From contig ONGE01000015.1 of assembly GCA_900317325.1 (NCBI GenBank), positions 1 through 64,000 of the forward strand: a stretch of DNA of 64,000 nucleotides. The letters run 5' to 3'. This stretch comes from an uncultured Prevotellaceae bacterium. GTDB lineage: Bacteria > Bacteroidota > Bacteroidia > Bacteroidales > Muribaculaceae. Position 1 is the first letter of the stretch. Every line of letters begins with the position of its first letter. The position numbers and the translations under genes are program-made. Positions 45,167 to 54,616 of this stretch are shown in pieces. Below the pieces are notes generated by a model. That model did no database searches, was not told where the DNA came from, and worked only from the letters and a program-made list of their open reading frames with translations.

Positions 45167-46327
45167 ATGTTTTTCTCTGACAAAATCAAGCGTTTGCGCA
45201 TCGAGAGCGGCAAGTTACAGAAAGACCTGGCCAAAGCCATCGGCGTGGATGTACCCGCATACAGCCGCTACGAACACGGCGAGCGACGTCCCAAGCGCGA
45301 GCAGGTCATCAGGCTGGCCCGCATCTTCAAGGTCGACAGCGACGAGCTGGTGGCCGCCTGGCTGGCCGATGAAGCCTATTCCCATATCGCTAACGACAAA
45401 CTGGCCCCACGAGCAGCGGCCATGCTCCAGTCCATGCTAGGCGAGGACGGTTCTGAACAGCCCCAAGCCACTGAGATAGCCGAGCCATCAACCACCTTGA
45501 AAGATCACCCCGAGAGGACGATGGTCGCTCAGTTGGGGCGGTCACGGCTACCCCACTTCGAGCAAGGTGATGCTGCCACCGTGATGAGCCGCATCGAGGA
45601 CGAGAGCATCGACTGCATCGTCACTACGCCGCCCTATTGGCGCCGCCGCACCCAAGGCACCGAAAGCATCACCGCCACCAACGCCATAGATTTTGTCAAC
45701 GAGTTGCTCGAAGCCATGGCCCAGGCCTGGCGTGTGCTCAAGCCCCAAGGGTCGTTGTGGCTCAACATGGGCGACGACACCACCGACGGCTTTGTGCAAG
45801 GCATCCCATGGCGTGTGGTGCTGGCCATGATCGATCAGCAAGGCTGGCATCTGGTCAACGAGGTGGTGTGGAACAAGATCACAACCTCGCCTCAAGGCAG
45901 CCACGACCACCTGCGCAAGGTCCATGAATTCATGTTCCATCTGGTCAAGGACAACGACTTCTATTACAAAGACGAGGAACTGCGACACACCTGCGCTTTG
46001 ATCTTGCGGCAGGAGAGCAAGGGGCGCAACAAGTCGTCGCGTGTCAAGGACAAGGCCCAGGGAATCGTTCCCGGCGACGTGTGGACCATCGGTGTGCAAC
46101 GGTCGGGTATCGCCCACTACTGTGTAGCCCCCGACACCCTTTACCGGCTGCCCATCACCGCTACCTGTCCGCGTGACGGTATCGTTCTCGACCCCTACTG
46201 CGGCACGGGTACGGCCTGCCGCATCGCCTACGAGATGAACCGTCGCAGCATCGGCATCGACATCAACAAGAAATACATCGACCAGGCACGAGCCAGCATT
46301 GAACAGAAGCCCTTGAGCTTGTTCTGA
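45167..46327 (+). CDS. XRE-type HTH fused to a beta-class N4/N6 DNA methyltransferase
   Basis: A 386-residue fusion. Residues about 5-60 are an XRE helix-turn-helix (LQKDLAKAIGVDVPAYSRYE with following HGERRPKREQVIRLARIF). A variable linker of about 70 residues precedes the methyltransferase (about 130-386). Motif IV, VTTPPYW (Thr153-Trp158), comes before motif I, LDPYCGTGT (from Asp342), the beta-class order. TPPYW is closest to the SPPY/TSPPYW group, suggesting N4-cytosine, though N6-adenine cannot be excluded. No restriction endonuclease is adjacent (VanZ upstream, ABC-F downstream), so it looks like an orphan methyltransferase. The inverted repeat in its promoter suggests self-control through the HTH. 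Confidence 0.88.
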   Translation: MFFSDKIKRLRIESGKLQKDLAKAIGVDVPAYSRYEHGERRPKREQVIRLARIFKVDSDELVAAWLADEAYSHIANDKLAPRAAAMLQSMLGEDGSEQPQATEIAEPSTTLKDHPERTMVAQLGRSRLPHFEQGDAATVMSRIEDESIDCIVTTPPYWRRRTQGTESITATNAIDFVNELLEAMAQAWRVLKPQGSLWLNMGDDTTDGFVQGIPWRVVLAMIDQQGWHLVNEVVWNKITTSPQGSHDHLRKVHEFMFHLVKDNDFYYKDEELRHTCALILRQESKGRNKSSRVKDKAQGIVPGDVWTIGVQRSGIAHYCVAPDTLYRLPITATCPRDGIVLDPYCGTGTACRIAYEMNRRSIGIDINKKYIDQARASIEQKPLSLF

Positions 46328-46340
46328 AATCACGAGTTCT

Positions 46341-46370
46341 CTTGTAATTGCAGGATTTTTTGTAATTTTG
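46341..46370 (+). promoter_or_regulatory. Promoter of the ABC-F gene
   Basis: CTTG (46341-46344), an 18-base spacer and TAATTTTG (46363-46370), 22 bases before the start codon. Confidence 0.6.
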
Positions 46371-46392
46371 CGGCCAAAATTACAATGCAGGC

Positions 46393-48333
46393 ATGATTTC
46401 GATCCAAGGTCTCAAAGTTGAGTTCGGCAGCCAAGTGCTGTTCGAGAACATCAGTTTCGTGGTCAACAAGCGTGACAAAATCGCACTTGTGGGCAAGAAC
46501 GGAGCCGGCAAAACCACCATGTTGAGAATCATCACCGGTGAGCAACAACCCACCGGCGGCACTGTTGCGCGCCAGGCCGACATCACCATCGGCTACCTGC
46601 CGCAGCAGATGGTGCTCAAGGACGAGCTCACCGTCAAGCAGGAGGCACAACGCGCCTTCGAGCACTTGCAGCAACTGGATGCCGCCATCGACCGCATGAA
46701 CCAGGAGCTGGCCGACCGCACCGACTATGACAGCGAGGATTACCAGGACCTCATCGACCGTGTGGCACAGAAGACCGAGTTGCGTGCCCTGATGCAGAGC
46801 GAGAACATCGAGGCCGAAATCGAAAAAACGCTCACCGGTCTGGGATTTGAGCGCAGCGACTTTAACCGCCCCACCAGCGAGTTCAGCGGCGGCTGGCGCA
46901 TGCGCATCGAGCTGGCCAAACTGCTGTTGCGGCGTCCCGACGTGCTCTTGCTGGATGAGCCCACCAACCACCTGGACATCGAGTCCATCCAGTGGCTGGA
47001 GTCCTTCTTGAAGAACCGCAACGGAGCACTGCTGCTGGTGTCGCACGACCGTGCATTCATTGATAACGTGACCAACCGCACCATCGAGATTTCACTGGGC
47101 AAGATCTATGATTACAAGGTGAACTACAGCCAGTTTGTGGAACTGCGCAAGGAGCGTGTTGAACAACAGATGCGCGCCTACGAGAACCAGCAGAAACTCA
47201 TCCACGACACCGAGGACTTCATCGAGCGCTTCCGCTACAAGCCCACCAAGGCCGTCCAGGTGCAGAGCCGCATCAAGATGCTCGAGAAACTGGAGCGCAT
47301 CGAGGTCGATGAGGTGGACCGCTCACGCATGAGGCTGAAATTCCCGCCTGCACCCCGCAGCGGAGACTATCCCGTCATTGCCGAGGACCTGCGCAAGGAC
47401 TACGGCACGTTGAACGTGTTCCATGACGTGACGTTCACCATCAAGCGTGGCGAGAAAGTCGCCTTCGTGGGCAAGAACGGTGCGGGAAAATCAACGCTGG
47501 TCAAGTGTATCATGGGCGAAATCCCCTTTGACGGAAAACTCCAGATCGGGCATAACGTCAAAATCGGCTACTTCGCCCAGAATCAGGCGCAGCTGCTCGA
47601 CGAGACACTGACCGTGCACGACACCATCGACTATGTGGCCGTGGGCGACATTCGCACGCGCATCAACGACATCCTGGGAGCCTTCATGTTCGGCGGCAAG
47701 AACGCCGACAAGAAGGTCAAGGTGCTGAGCGGCGGCGAGAAGAGCCGCCTGGCGATGATACGCCTGTTGTTGCAACCCGTCAACCTGCTCATCCTCGATG
47801 AGCCCACCAACCACCTGGACATGCCCAGTAAGGACGTGCTGAAAGAAGCCATTCAGGCCTTTGACGGCACCGTAATCGTCGTGTCACACGACCGTGATTT
47901 CCTGAACGGCATCGTGAACAAGGTCTATGAGTTCGGCGAACACCGCGTGCGCGAACACCTGGGCGGCATCTACGACTTCCTGCAGAAGAAGCAACTCGAT
48001 TCCCTGCAACAACTGGAAATCAAGAACGCTCCCGCTACTGCCACAGCCCCTGCCGAGGAGGCCGAGACAACAGCCAGCCAGGGCAAGATGGACTACCAGC
48101 GGCAGAAGGAACGCGAGCGCCGCATCCGCCAGGCTGAGAAGAAAGTGAAAACCCTGGAGGCCCGCATCGCCGAGCTGGAACAACAACTCGCCGACATCGA
48201 GGACAAACTGTCCACCGCCACCAGCGAGGACCTCAACGTCTATTACACTCACTCCCAAGTGAGCCGCGAACTCGAGGAGGTGATGGCACAGTGGGAAGAG
48301 GCAGGCGAGGAACTCGAGAAAGTCAAAGCATAA
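46393..48333 (+). CDS. ABC-F family ATPase (Uup/EttA-like)
   Basis: A 646-residue soluble tandem-ABC protein without membrane segments. ABC1 has GKNGAGKTT, FSGGWRMRIELAKLLL and LLLDEPTNHLD; ABC2 has GKNGAGKST, LSGGEKSRLAMIRLLL and LILDEPTNHLD. The interdomain linker (about 235-310; ERFRYKPTKAVQVQSRIKML) is the P-site tRNA-interaction region. A C-terminal coiled coil (AEKKVKTLEARIAELEQQL) is as in Uup. ABC-F proteins act on the ribosome E site; a few give antibiotic protection, but with a long Uup-like coil a housekeeping role is more likely. The next gene starts 10 bases after its stop. Confidence 0.92.
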   Translation: MISIQGLKVEFGSQVLFENISFVVNKRDKIALVGKNGAGKTTMLRIITGEQQPTGGTVARQADITIGYLPQQMVLKDELTVKQEAQRAFEHLQQLDAAIDRMNQELADRTDYDSEDYQDLIDRVAQKTELRALMQSENIEAEIEKTLTGLGFERSDFNRPTSEFSGGWRMRIELAKLLLRRPDVLLLDEPTNHLDIESIQWLESFLKNRNGALLLVSHDRAFIDNVTNRTIEISLGKIYDYKVNYSQFVELRKERVEQQMRAYENQQKLIHDTEDFIERFRYKPTKAVQVQSRIKMLEKLERIEVDEVDRSRMRLKFPPAPRSGDYPVIAEDLRKDYGTLNVFHDVTFTIKRGEKVAFVGKNGAGKSTLVKCIMGEIPFDGKLQIGHNVKIGYFAQNQAQLLDETLTVHDTIDYVAVGDIRTRINDILGAFMFGGKNADKKVKVLSGGEKSRLAMIRLLLQPVNLLILDEPTNHLDMPSKDVLKEAIQAFDGTVIVVSHDRDFLNGIVNKVYEFGEHRVREHLGGIYDFLQKKQLDSLQQLEIKNAPATATAPAEEAETTASQGKMDYQRQKERERRIRQAEKKVKTLEARIAELEQQLADIEDKLSTATSEDLNVYYTHSQVSRELEEVMAQWEEAGEELEKVKA

Positions 48334-48343
48334 GAACAACATC

Positions 48344-49396
48344 ATGTCACAGATACTCAACAACAATCCAGGGCAACCATCGGGCCGCATCGAGTATATC
48401 GATGCCTTGAGGGGCTTCACCATGCTGCTGGTCGTTTTCCATCACGTCGGCTCGCTGTGCTGGCACATCAAGGGCCTGGGAATCTCGGCCCACGACTACC
48501 TGATTCAGGTGCGCATGCCCATGTTCTTCTTCATCAGCGGCTTTGTCCTCTACAAGGCCGGTGTGGTGTGGAACTCACGTCAAGTCATCAGCTTCTTCCG
48601 CAAGAAAATACCGGTGCAGTTGATTTCGCCGTTCATCTTCTTCATTGTCTTCCTGCACCTCAGGCACACCCCGTTATCCGAGGCCATTGTCGTTCACGAC
48701 AAGATCGGCTACTGGTTCACCTATGTGCTGTTCATCTACTATGTCTTCTATGCCGCAGTGAGGTTCTGCATCCGCAACAAGTGGTCAGGCCCGGTGCTGC
48801 TGCTCTTGGGACTGATGTTGTATCACATCAACTGGCCCCCGGTCTATGACGCCATCCCCCTGCCCGAGAACGTGATGGGCTTCCTGTCGATGCAGCAATG
48901 GCGTTACTTCCTGTTCTTTGTCATCGGTACGCTGGCCCGCGAGCATTTCCCTCGTGTCGAGCAATGGCTCGACAGCAAGTGGGTGCTACCCGTCTGCATC
49001 TGCACCTATTTCCTGATCAACGCTTTCAGCGACATGATCACGTTGCCCAGCCCGATGTTCAATCTCATCACCACCTTGACAGGACTGGTGGTTTTGTTCT
49101 CATTCTTCAGGCTTAACCGCAACAGCTTGACCAAGGACAAGGTGGTGGGCCGCACGCTGCAATATGTGGGTCGCCGCACGCTTGACGTGTACCTGATCCA
49201 CTACTTCCTGATTCCACGCAATCTGGGATTCATTACCGTGTTCACCGACCATCCCATGCCCATCATCGAGACCACGGTATCGCTCATCATCGCCATCCTG
49301 ATCACTGCCGGCTGCTTACTTATCGGCAATATCATCAGGTTAAGTCCGCTGCTGGCACACTGGGCGTTCGGAGCCAAGTATCCGACCAAGCAATAA
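48344..49396 (+). CDS. Acyltransferase family 3 membrane protein
   Basis: A 350-residue protein with about ten helices. The N-terminal RIEYIDALRGFTMLLVVFHH and the MPMFFFISGFVLYKAG segment are signatures of acyltransferase family 3 (OafA/NodX/WecH-like), which transfer acetyl or other acyl groups to surface sugars. The conserved R-x10-H pair is visible (Arg of ALRG and the His of FHH). It is 10 bases downstream of the ABC-F gene and so likely co-transcribed; the acceptor is unknown. Confidence 0.87.
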   Translation: MSQILNNNPGQPSGRIEYIDALRGFTMLLVVFHHVGSLCWHIKGLGISAHDYLIQVRMPMFFFISGFVLYKAGVVWNSRQVISFFRKKIPVQLISPFIFFIVFLHLRHTPLSEAIVVHDKIGYWFTYVLFIYYVFYAAVRFCIRNKWSGPVLLLLGLMLYHINWPPVYDAIPLPENVMGFLSMQQWRYFLFFVIGTLAREHFPRVEQWLDSKWVLPVCICTYFLINAFSDMITLPSPMFNLITTLTGLVVLFSFFRLNRNSLTKDKVVGRTLQYVGRRTLDVYLIHYFLIPRNLGFITVFTDHPMPIIETTVSLIIAILITAGCLLIGNIIRLSPLLAHWAFGAKYPTKQ

Positions 49397-49402
49397 ATAA
49401 TC

Positions 49403-49564
49403 ATGTTGACCACCAGCACCATCACCAGCGGCAATGCTGACAACCCGGCATTAAGGAGGCTCTACGAGACGGCCTTCCCTGAAGGGGAGCAAATCCCCTA
49501 TGACGACATCGTCGCCCTCTTGCGTGCCGCTTGGACCAATATGCCAGGTCAGCATGAGCAATAA
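49403..49564 (+). pseudogene. Truncated GNAT acetyltransferase-like N-terminus (53 residues)
   Basis: A short frame starts 6 bases after the acyltransferase stop and encodes 53 residues. Its middle, ALRRLYETAFPEGEQIPYDD, looks like the first helix-loop of Bacteroidetes GNAT acetyltransferases (LY..AFP..ERIP.D.). No acetyl-CoA-binding Q/RxxGxG/A motif follows, and the frame ends before the promoter of the next gene. I read it as a remnant of a larger gene lost by deletion, though a true microprotein cannot be excluded. Confidence 0.5.
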
Positions 49565-49583
49565 GACTATTTAACTATTCCCG

Positions 49584-49615
49584 TTTGTGTGAATCGTCAC
49601 AAACGACTACATTTG
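49584..49615 (+). promoter_or_regulatory. Promoter of the outer-membrane-like protein gene
   Basis: A full consensus match: TTTG (49584-49587), a 20-base spacer and TACATTTG (49608-49615). The ATG is at 49621, so the transcript should be leaderless or nearly so. Confidence 0.8.
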
Positions 49616-49620
49616 CGGTC

Positions 49621-50577
49621 ATGAAGCGGGTTTTATCCATAGTCATGGTCATTGTCGCTCTTGTCGGTATGGCACAAGAGAGCCAAAGCATCAAGCTGCA
49701 GTTTGATCAAAGCAAGATCAGTCCGCAGTTCACCACGCCTGAACTACCTGGCACCGTCATGCCCATGACCAATATCAAACCCACTTTCAACGCCAATCTG
49801 CCCACCGCTGCCGACCTTAAACTGGACTATCACAGCCGCCTGAGCGACTCACTTGCCATCTACCAGCAGCAGTGGCGCACGGCCCACCCTGCCCTGCCCC
49901 GTTTCAACTACGACACGAGCCCCTACAGCCACGATTGGTCGTCGGGTGGCGTCATCACCCGCATGGGTGGCGGCTATCTCACGGGAGCCGGTTCACACAC
50001 GACCTATCCCGGCATGGGCAACATGGCGAGCGCCAGTATCGCTTTCATCATGCCCATGGGCGACCGTTTCCAGTTCACGGCCGGCTTGACAGGCAGCAAA
50101 TACCACTTCGACCGCGCTGCATGGAACGACTACGGCGTGTTCGGCAATGCCTCGTTCAGGCTGAACGACCGTCTGTCACTCAATGCTTTCGGTCAATATT
50201 ATGTCCATCAGCAGTTCCATTCGGTGGCTGCCATGCCGTTCCTGGGCAGTTCGTCCTATGGCGGCACGCTGGGCTGGAAAGCCAGCGACAGTTTCTCGCT
50301 CGACGTGGGCGCACGTCGCATCTATGACCCCTATACCGGCCGATGGCGCACCCTTCCCGTCGTGCAGCCCACGTTCAACCTGCTGGGCGCTCCCATCTCG
50401 ATCGATGCCGGTCCATGGATATATCAGTTACTTGACGGGCTGCTCAATGGCGGCAAAAACAGCAAAGACTGGGGCGACCCGAAATATCGTCCTGTCACCG
50501 CCCCCGATGCCGTGCGCAACCAGCCCGGCTTCAACCCCAACAGCCCTGTGCCCATACCCGACGCATTCCGGCACTGA
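49621..50577 (+). CDS. Secreted beta-barrel-like protein of unknown function
   Basis: A 318-residue protein with signal peptide MKRVLSIVMVIVALVGMAQ. Residues about 20-100 are a Pro/Thr-rich stretch, then alternating hydrophobic/polar strands rich in Gly, Tyr and Phe (GGGYLTGAGSHTTYPGMG, FQFTAGLTGSKYHF, RLSLNAFGQYYVHQQ, SFSLDVGARRIYDP), typical of an outer-membrane beta-barrel. I do not recognise a named family. The start at 49621 is set by the promoter, which excludes the longer frame from 49585. Confidence 0.75.
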   Translation: MKRVLSIVMVIVALVGMAQESQSIKLQFDQSKISPQFTTPELPGTVMPMTNIKPTFNANLPTAADLKLDYHSRLSDSLAIYQQQWRTAHPALPRFNYDTSPYSHDWSSGGVITRMGGGYLTGAGSHTTYPGMGNMASASIAFIMPMGDRFQFTAGLTGSKYHFDRAAWNDYGVFGNASFRLNDRLSLNAFGQYYVHQQFHSVAAMPFLGSSSYGGTLGWKASDSFSLDVGARRIYDPYTGRWRTLPVVQPTFNLLGAPISIDAGPWIYQLLDGLLNGGKNSKDWGDPKYRPVTAPDAVRNQPGFNPNSPVPIPDAFRH

Positions 50578-50705
50578 TCATTCTTACCGAGGCTGATCCT
50601 CGGTCCACTTGACAGCACAATTCACAACGGGAGAACACTTGACAGGCTATTCCTTGAGTGGAAGGACTGTTTTAGTGAGTTTTAGGGATTTTTTGGGGTA
50701 TGGAT

Positions 50706-50736
50706 TTTGGCAGGTGGGAAAATGTGAGTATCTTTG
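50706..50736 (+). promoter_or_regulatory. Promoter of the Crp-family regulator gene
   Basis: TTTG (50706-50709), a 19-base spacer and TATCTTTG (50729-50736); leader about 36 bases. Confidence 0.75.
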
Positions 50737-50775
50737 CACCTTAAACCAGCCTTTACTGGTTTTCCATCAATTGGC

Positions 50776-51477
50776 ATGGTAATAAAGAGTACAATAGAGG
50801 ACATCATCCGGGAAGATTTGGCCGAGATCTGGTCTATCCTGAACAGCGAGGAGAAGCATCTCATCGCCGAGAACTTCATTGTCCACACCTACCGTAAGGG
50901 CCAAATCATCTACGCCGAGAAGGATGAGCCGCAATTCCTGTGGGTTCTCATCAAGGGCAAGGTGAAAAGGTTCAAGAACGGCGTGGGCGGCAAGCAGCAG
51001 ATCCTGCGCCTGTACCGCCCCATCCAGTACTTCGGTTACCGCGCCTGGTTCGCCCATGAGCCCTATGTAGCCAGCACGATGGCCATCGAGCCGTCGCAGG
51101 TGGGTAGCATCCCCATGACGGTGGTAAAGAAACTCATCGATGGCAACATGCAGTTGGCTTGGTTCTTTATCCATGAGCTCTCAAAGCATCTGGGCGGCAG
51201 CGAATCCAAGGTGGTGACGCTGACCCAGAAGCACATCCGCGGCCGTCTGGCCGAGGCGCTGTGCATGCTGGTGGACAACTACGGCTATGAGGACGACGGC
51301 AAGACGCTCAAGATCTATATGGCTCGCGAGGACCTTGCCAACCTGTCGAACATGACGACCGCCAACGCCATCCGCACCCTCTCGACTTTTGCACAGGAAC
51401 GCATCATCACCGTTGACGGCCGTCGCATCCGCATCGTTGACGAGCCCACGCTTCGTAACATCAGCCGCTTTGGATAA
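50776..51477 (+). CDS. Crp/Fnr family transcriptional regulator
   Basis: A 233-residue regulator. The N-terminal cyclic-nucleotide-binding fold is visible (FIVHTYRKGQIIYAEKDEPQ, LIKGKVKRFKNG, YRPIQYFGYRAWF). A dimer helix (LAWFFIHELSKHLGGSESKVV) and a C-terminal HTH (MAREDLANLSNMTTANAIRTL) follow. The cAMP pocket Arg-Ser pair of E. coli Crp is not evident, so the ligand is unknown. The start MVIKSTIEDII lies downstream of the promoter; an in-frame TTG at 50734 overlaps the -7 element. First gene of a close-packed set with DUF4924, rfbD and prfC. Confidence 0.88.
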   Translation: MVIKSTIEDIIREDLAEIWSILNSEEKHLIAENFIVHTYRKGQIIYAEKDEPQFLWVLIKGKVKRFKNGVGGKQQILRLYRPIQYFGYRAWFAHEPYVASTMAIEPSQVGSIPMTVVKKLIDGNMQLAWFFIHELSKHLGGSESKVVTLTQKHIRGRLAEALCMLVDNYGYEDDGKTLKIYMAREDLANLSNMTTANAIRTLSTFAQERIITVDGRRIRIVDEPTLRNISRFG

Positions 51478-51497
51478 CCCCGCTCCTTGACGCCATC

Positions 51498-52064
51498 ATG
51501 ATCATCGCTCAACAGAAACGCAAAGAAAACATTGCTGAGTACCTCCTGTACCTGTGGCAGGTCGAGGACTTGCTGCGTGCCTGCCATCTGGACATCGACA
51601 CGGTGGACAAGGCGGTCATCTCCCGCTATGACGTCGACGAGGAGACTCGTCACGAGATACGCGAGTGGTATGAGTCTCTCATCAAGATGATGGAACTGGA
51701 GAACGTGCGCGAGAAAGGACACATCCGCGTGTGTCACAACGTGCTCATCCGCCTGAACGACCTGCACCAGCAACTGCTGGCCGACCAGGGCCGTTTTCCC
51801 GACTACCATGCCGACTACTACCGCACCCTGCCCCACATCGTACAGCTGCGCTCCTCGTTGCCCGAGGCCGAGCGCCCCGGTGAGCTGGAGACCTGTTTCA
51901 ACGCGTTGTACGGCGTGATGATGCTGCACTTGCAGGGCAAGGAGATATCCCAGGATACCGCCGCTGCGATTTCACAGATTTCTCACTTCATCGGCATGCT
52001 GGCGGCCTACTACAAGCGCGACGAGGAGAAACCTCTGTTCGGCGATAACCTAATCGAGAATTGA
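51498..52064 (+). CDS. DUF4924 family protein
   Basis: A 188-residue soluble helical protein. The opening MIIAQQKRKENIAEYLLYLW and the RFPDYHADYYRTLPHIVQLR segment match DUF4924, a Bacteroidetes-specific family of unknown function. It is 20 bases after the Crp-family gene and its stop codon is 2 bases before the rfbD ATG, so these three genes look like one operon. Confidence 0.85.
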   Translation: MIIAQQKRKENIAEYLLYLWQVEDLLRACHLDIDTVDKAVISRYDVDEETRHEIREWYESLIKMMELENVREKGHIRVCHNVLIRLNDLHQQLLADQGRFPDYHADYYRTLPHIVQLRSSLPEAERPGELETCFNALYGVMMLHLQGKEISQDTAAAISQISHFIGMLAAYYKRDEEKPLFGDNLIEN

Positions 52065-52066
52065 AA

Positions 52067-52957
52067 ATGAGCGTTTTGAACCTTCTCATCACTGGAGCGA
52101 ATGGCCAGTTGGGCCATGAGATGCGCAACGTGCTGGCCGATGACCGGCGCTTCAATGCCATCTTTACCGATGTTGCCGGCGAGGACATCACCACGCTCGA
52201 CATCACCGACGAGCAGGCAGTTGAACAAATCATGGCGGCAAACGCTATTGACATCATTGTCAACTGCGCTGCCTATACTGCCGTGGATGCCGCCGAGGAC
52301 AACGAGCCGCTGGCGGCACGCCTCAATGCCGACGCTGTGGGCATCTTGGCCCGTTTCGCCAAGCGTCATGGTGCACGCATGGTGCACGTCTCGACCGACT
52401 ATGTGTTTGACGGTCAAGGCTGTGTGCCCTACTCCGAAGACATGACCACCAACCCGCAGTCGGCCTACGGGCGCACCAAACTCGAAGGCGAGCGCCAGCT
52501 GCAAGAAGCACTGGGTGACGATGCCGTCATCCTGCGCACCGCCTGGCTCTATTCACTATACGGCAAGAACTTTGTCAAGACGATGCTCACGCTGGGCAAG
52601 GACAAACCCGCCCTGAAGGTCGTGTTTGACCAGGTAGGGACGCCGACCTGTGCCCGTGACCTGGCTCGTGCCATCGTCACCGTGATGACTGCCGACCAAT
52701 GGCATGGCGGCATCTATCACTATAGCAACGAGGGGGTCATCTCGTGGTATGACTTCACGCTGGCGATTCATCGCCTGGCAGGTATCACCACCTGTGACGT
52801 GCAACCGTGTCACAGCGATGAGTTTCCCGCCAAAGCCCACCGCCCCGCCTATAGCGTCCTGGACAAGACCAAGTTCAAGACCACGTTTGGCGTGACCGTC
52901 CCCTATTGGCTCGACAGCCTTGAGGCAACCATCAATCAACTCAGAACATCTAACTAA
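52067..52957 (+). CDS. rfbD: dTDP-4-dehydrorhamnose reductase
   Basis: A 296-residue extended short-chain dehydrogenase catalysing the last step of dTDP-L-rhamnose synthesis. The NAD(P)H site is [12 protein letters not shown] (about 7-18), followed by DITDEQAV and [15 protein letters not shown]. The catalytic YGRTKLEGE holds the Tyr-Lys pair, and [17 protein letters not shown] follows. I use the ATG at 52067 rather than the TTG at 52061, which would overlap the upstream stop. No other rhamnose genes are adjacent. Confidence 0.92.
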   Translation: MSVLNLLITGANGQLGHEMRNVLADDRRFNAIFTDVAGEDITTLDITDEQAVEQIMAANAIDIIVNCAAYTAVDAAEDNEPLAARLNADAVGILARFAKRHGARMVHVSTDYVFDGQGCVPYSEDMTTNPQSAYGRTKLEGERQLQEALGDDAVILRTAWLYSLYGKNFVKTMLTLGKDKPALKVVFDQVGTPTCARDLARAIVTVMTADQWHGGIYHYSNEGVISWYDFTLAIHRLAGITTCDVQPCHSDEFPAKAHRPAYSVLDKTKFKTTFGVTVPYWLDSLEATINQLRTSN

Positions 52958-52970
52958 AAACTACAGAATA

Positions 52971-54548
52971 ATGTCCCTGACAACCGAAATCACCCGCCGC
53001 CGCACTTTTGCCATCATCTCTCACCCCGATGCCGGCAAGACGACGCTGACCGAGAAGCTGCTGCTCTTCGGTGGTGCGATTCATGTGGCCGGCGCCGTGA
53101 AATCCAATAAGATCAAAAAGACCGCCACCAGCGACTGGATGGAAATCGAGAAGCAACGCGGCATCTCGGTGGCCACCTCGGTCATGGGCTTCAACTACGG
53201 CGACTACAAGATCAACATCCTCGACACCCCCGGCCACCAAGACTTCGCCGAGGACACCTACCGCACCCTCACTGCCGTTGACAGTGTCATCATCGTGGTG
53301 GATGTCGCCAAGGGTGTGGAGACCCAGACGCGCAAACTGATGGAGGTGTGCCGCATGCGCAACACGCCTGTCATCATCTTTGTCAACAAGCTTGACCGCG
53401 AAGGCCGCGACCCGTTCGACATCCTTGACGAATTGGAGCAGGAACTGAAGATCGACGTGCGCCCCCTGAGCTGGCCCATCAACATCGGCGCTCATTTCAA
53501 GGGCGTATACAACATCTACGAGCACAACATCAGCCTGTTCAAGCCCGACAAGCAGCATGTGACCGACCGTGTGGACATCAACGACATCAACGATCCCGCC
53601 ATCGACGCTGCCGTGGGCAAGGCTGATGCCGAGAAACTGCGTGCCGACATCGAGCTCATCGACGGTGTCTACCCCGACTTCAACACGCTTGATTATCTGG
53701 ATGCCAAGGTGGCTCCTGTATTCTTCGGTTCAGCATTGAACACCTTCGGCGTGAAAGAGTTGCTGGACTGCTTCGTGCGTATCGCCCCGTCGCCCCGCCC
53801 CGTGACCGCCATCGAGCGAACGGTAGAGCCCGGTGAGGACAAGTTCACGGGCTTTGTGTTCAAGATCCACGCCAACATGGATCCTAACCACCGCAGTTGC
53901 ATCGCCTTTGTCAAGGTGTGCTCTGGTGTGTTCCAGCGCAACGGCAATTACAAGCACGTGCGCTCGGGCAAGAGCTACCGCTTCAGCGCCCCCACAGCAT
54001 TCATGGCTCAGAAGAAGGAAATCATCGACGAGGTTTATCCCGGCGACATCGTGGGTCTGCCCGACAACGGCATTTTCAAGATCGGTGATACCCTCACCGA
54101 GGGCGAAGAACTCCATTTCAAGGGCCTGCCCAGCTTCTCGCCCGAGATGTTCAAGTACATCGAGAACTCCGACCCGATGAAGACCAAACAGCTCAACAAG
54201 GGCCTGGAGCAGTTGATGGACGAAGGCGTTGCCCAGATGTTCATCAACCAGTTCAACAACCGCAAGATCATCGGCACCGTTGGACAGCTGCAGTTCGAGG
54301 TCATCCAGTACCGCCTGCTGCACGAGTATGGCGCCCAGTGCCGCTGGGAGCCCATCCACCTGTACAAGGCTTGCTGGATCGAGAGCGATGATGAGGATGC
54401 ACTCGACGCATTCAAGAAACGCAAGCACCAGTTCATGGCGCTTGACCGCGAGGGCCGCGACGTGTTCCTTGCCGACAGCAATTACGTCTTGCAGATGGCT
54501 CAGCAAGACTTCCCGAAGATCACCTTCCACTTCACAAGCGAATTCTAA
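52971..54548 (+). CDS. prfC: Peptide chain release factor 3
   Basis: A 525-residue translational GTPase that recycles RF1/RF2 after termination. The G domain is intact: [13 protein letters not shown] (G1), [12 protein letters not shown] (switch I), [14 protein letters not shown] (G3, with catalytic His) and NKLDREG (G4). C-terminal RF3 domains include [18 protein letters not shown]. The start at 52971 begins [13 protein letters not shown], the normal RF3 N-terminus, 13 bases after rfbD. In contrast with the EF-G paralogue at 8.7 kb, all GTPase motifs are canonical. Confidence 0.95.
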   Translation: MSLTTEITRRRTFAIISHPDAGKTTLTEKLLLFGGAIHVAGAVKSNKIKKTATSDWMEIEKQRGISVATSVMGFNYGDYKINILDTPGHQDFAEDTYRTLTAVDSVIIVVDVAKGVETQTRKLMEVCRMRNTPVIIFVNKLDREGRDPFDILDELEQELKIDVRPLSWPINIGAHFKGVYNIYEHNISLFKPDKQHVTDRVDINDINDPAIDAAVGKADAEKLRADIELIDGVYPDFNTLDYLDAKVAPVFFGSALNTFGVKELLDCFVRIAPSPRPVTAIERTVEPGEDKFTGFVFKIHANMDPNHRSCIAFVKVCSGVFQRNGNYKHVRSGKSYRFSAPTAFMAQKKEIIDEVYPGDIVGLPDNGIFKIGDTLTEGEELHFKGLPSFSPEMFKYIENSDPMKTKQLNKGLEQLMDEGVAQMFINQFNNRKIIGTVGQLQFEVIQYRLLHEYGAQCRWEPIHLYKACWIESDDEDALDAFKKRKHQFMALDREGRDVFLADSNYVLQMAQQDFPKITFHFTSEF

Positions 54549-54616
54549 TATCATCAAAATAATCACAGAAGACTAGCAACCAGGAACTATGGACTAGAAA
54601 CTAAAAAACGATAGCA

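Noticed and set aside
45167..46327. Restriction-modification system
   Set aside because: Only the methyltransferase is present; both neighbours are unrelated and no endonuclease frame is visible.
46393..48333. Antibiotic-resistance ABC-F
   Set aside because: The Uup-like coiled coil and housekeeping context do not support a resistance role.
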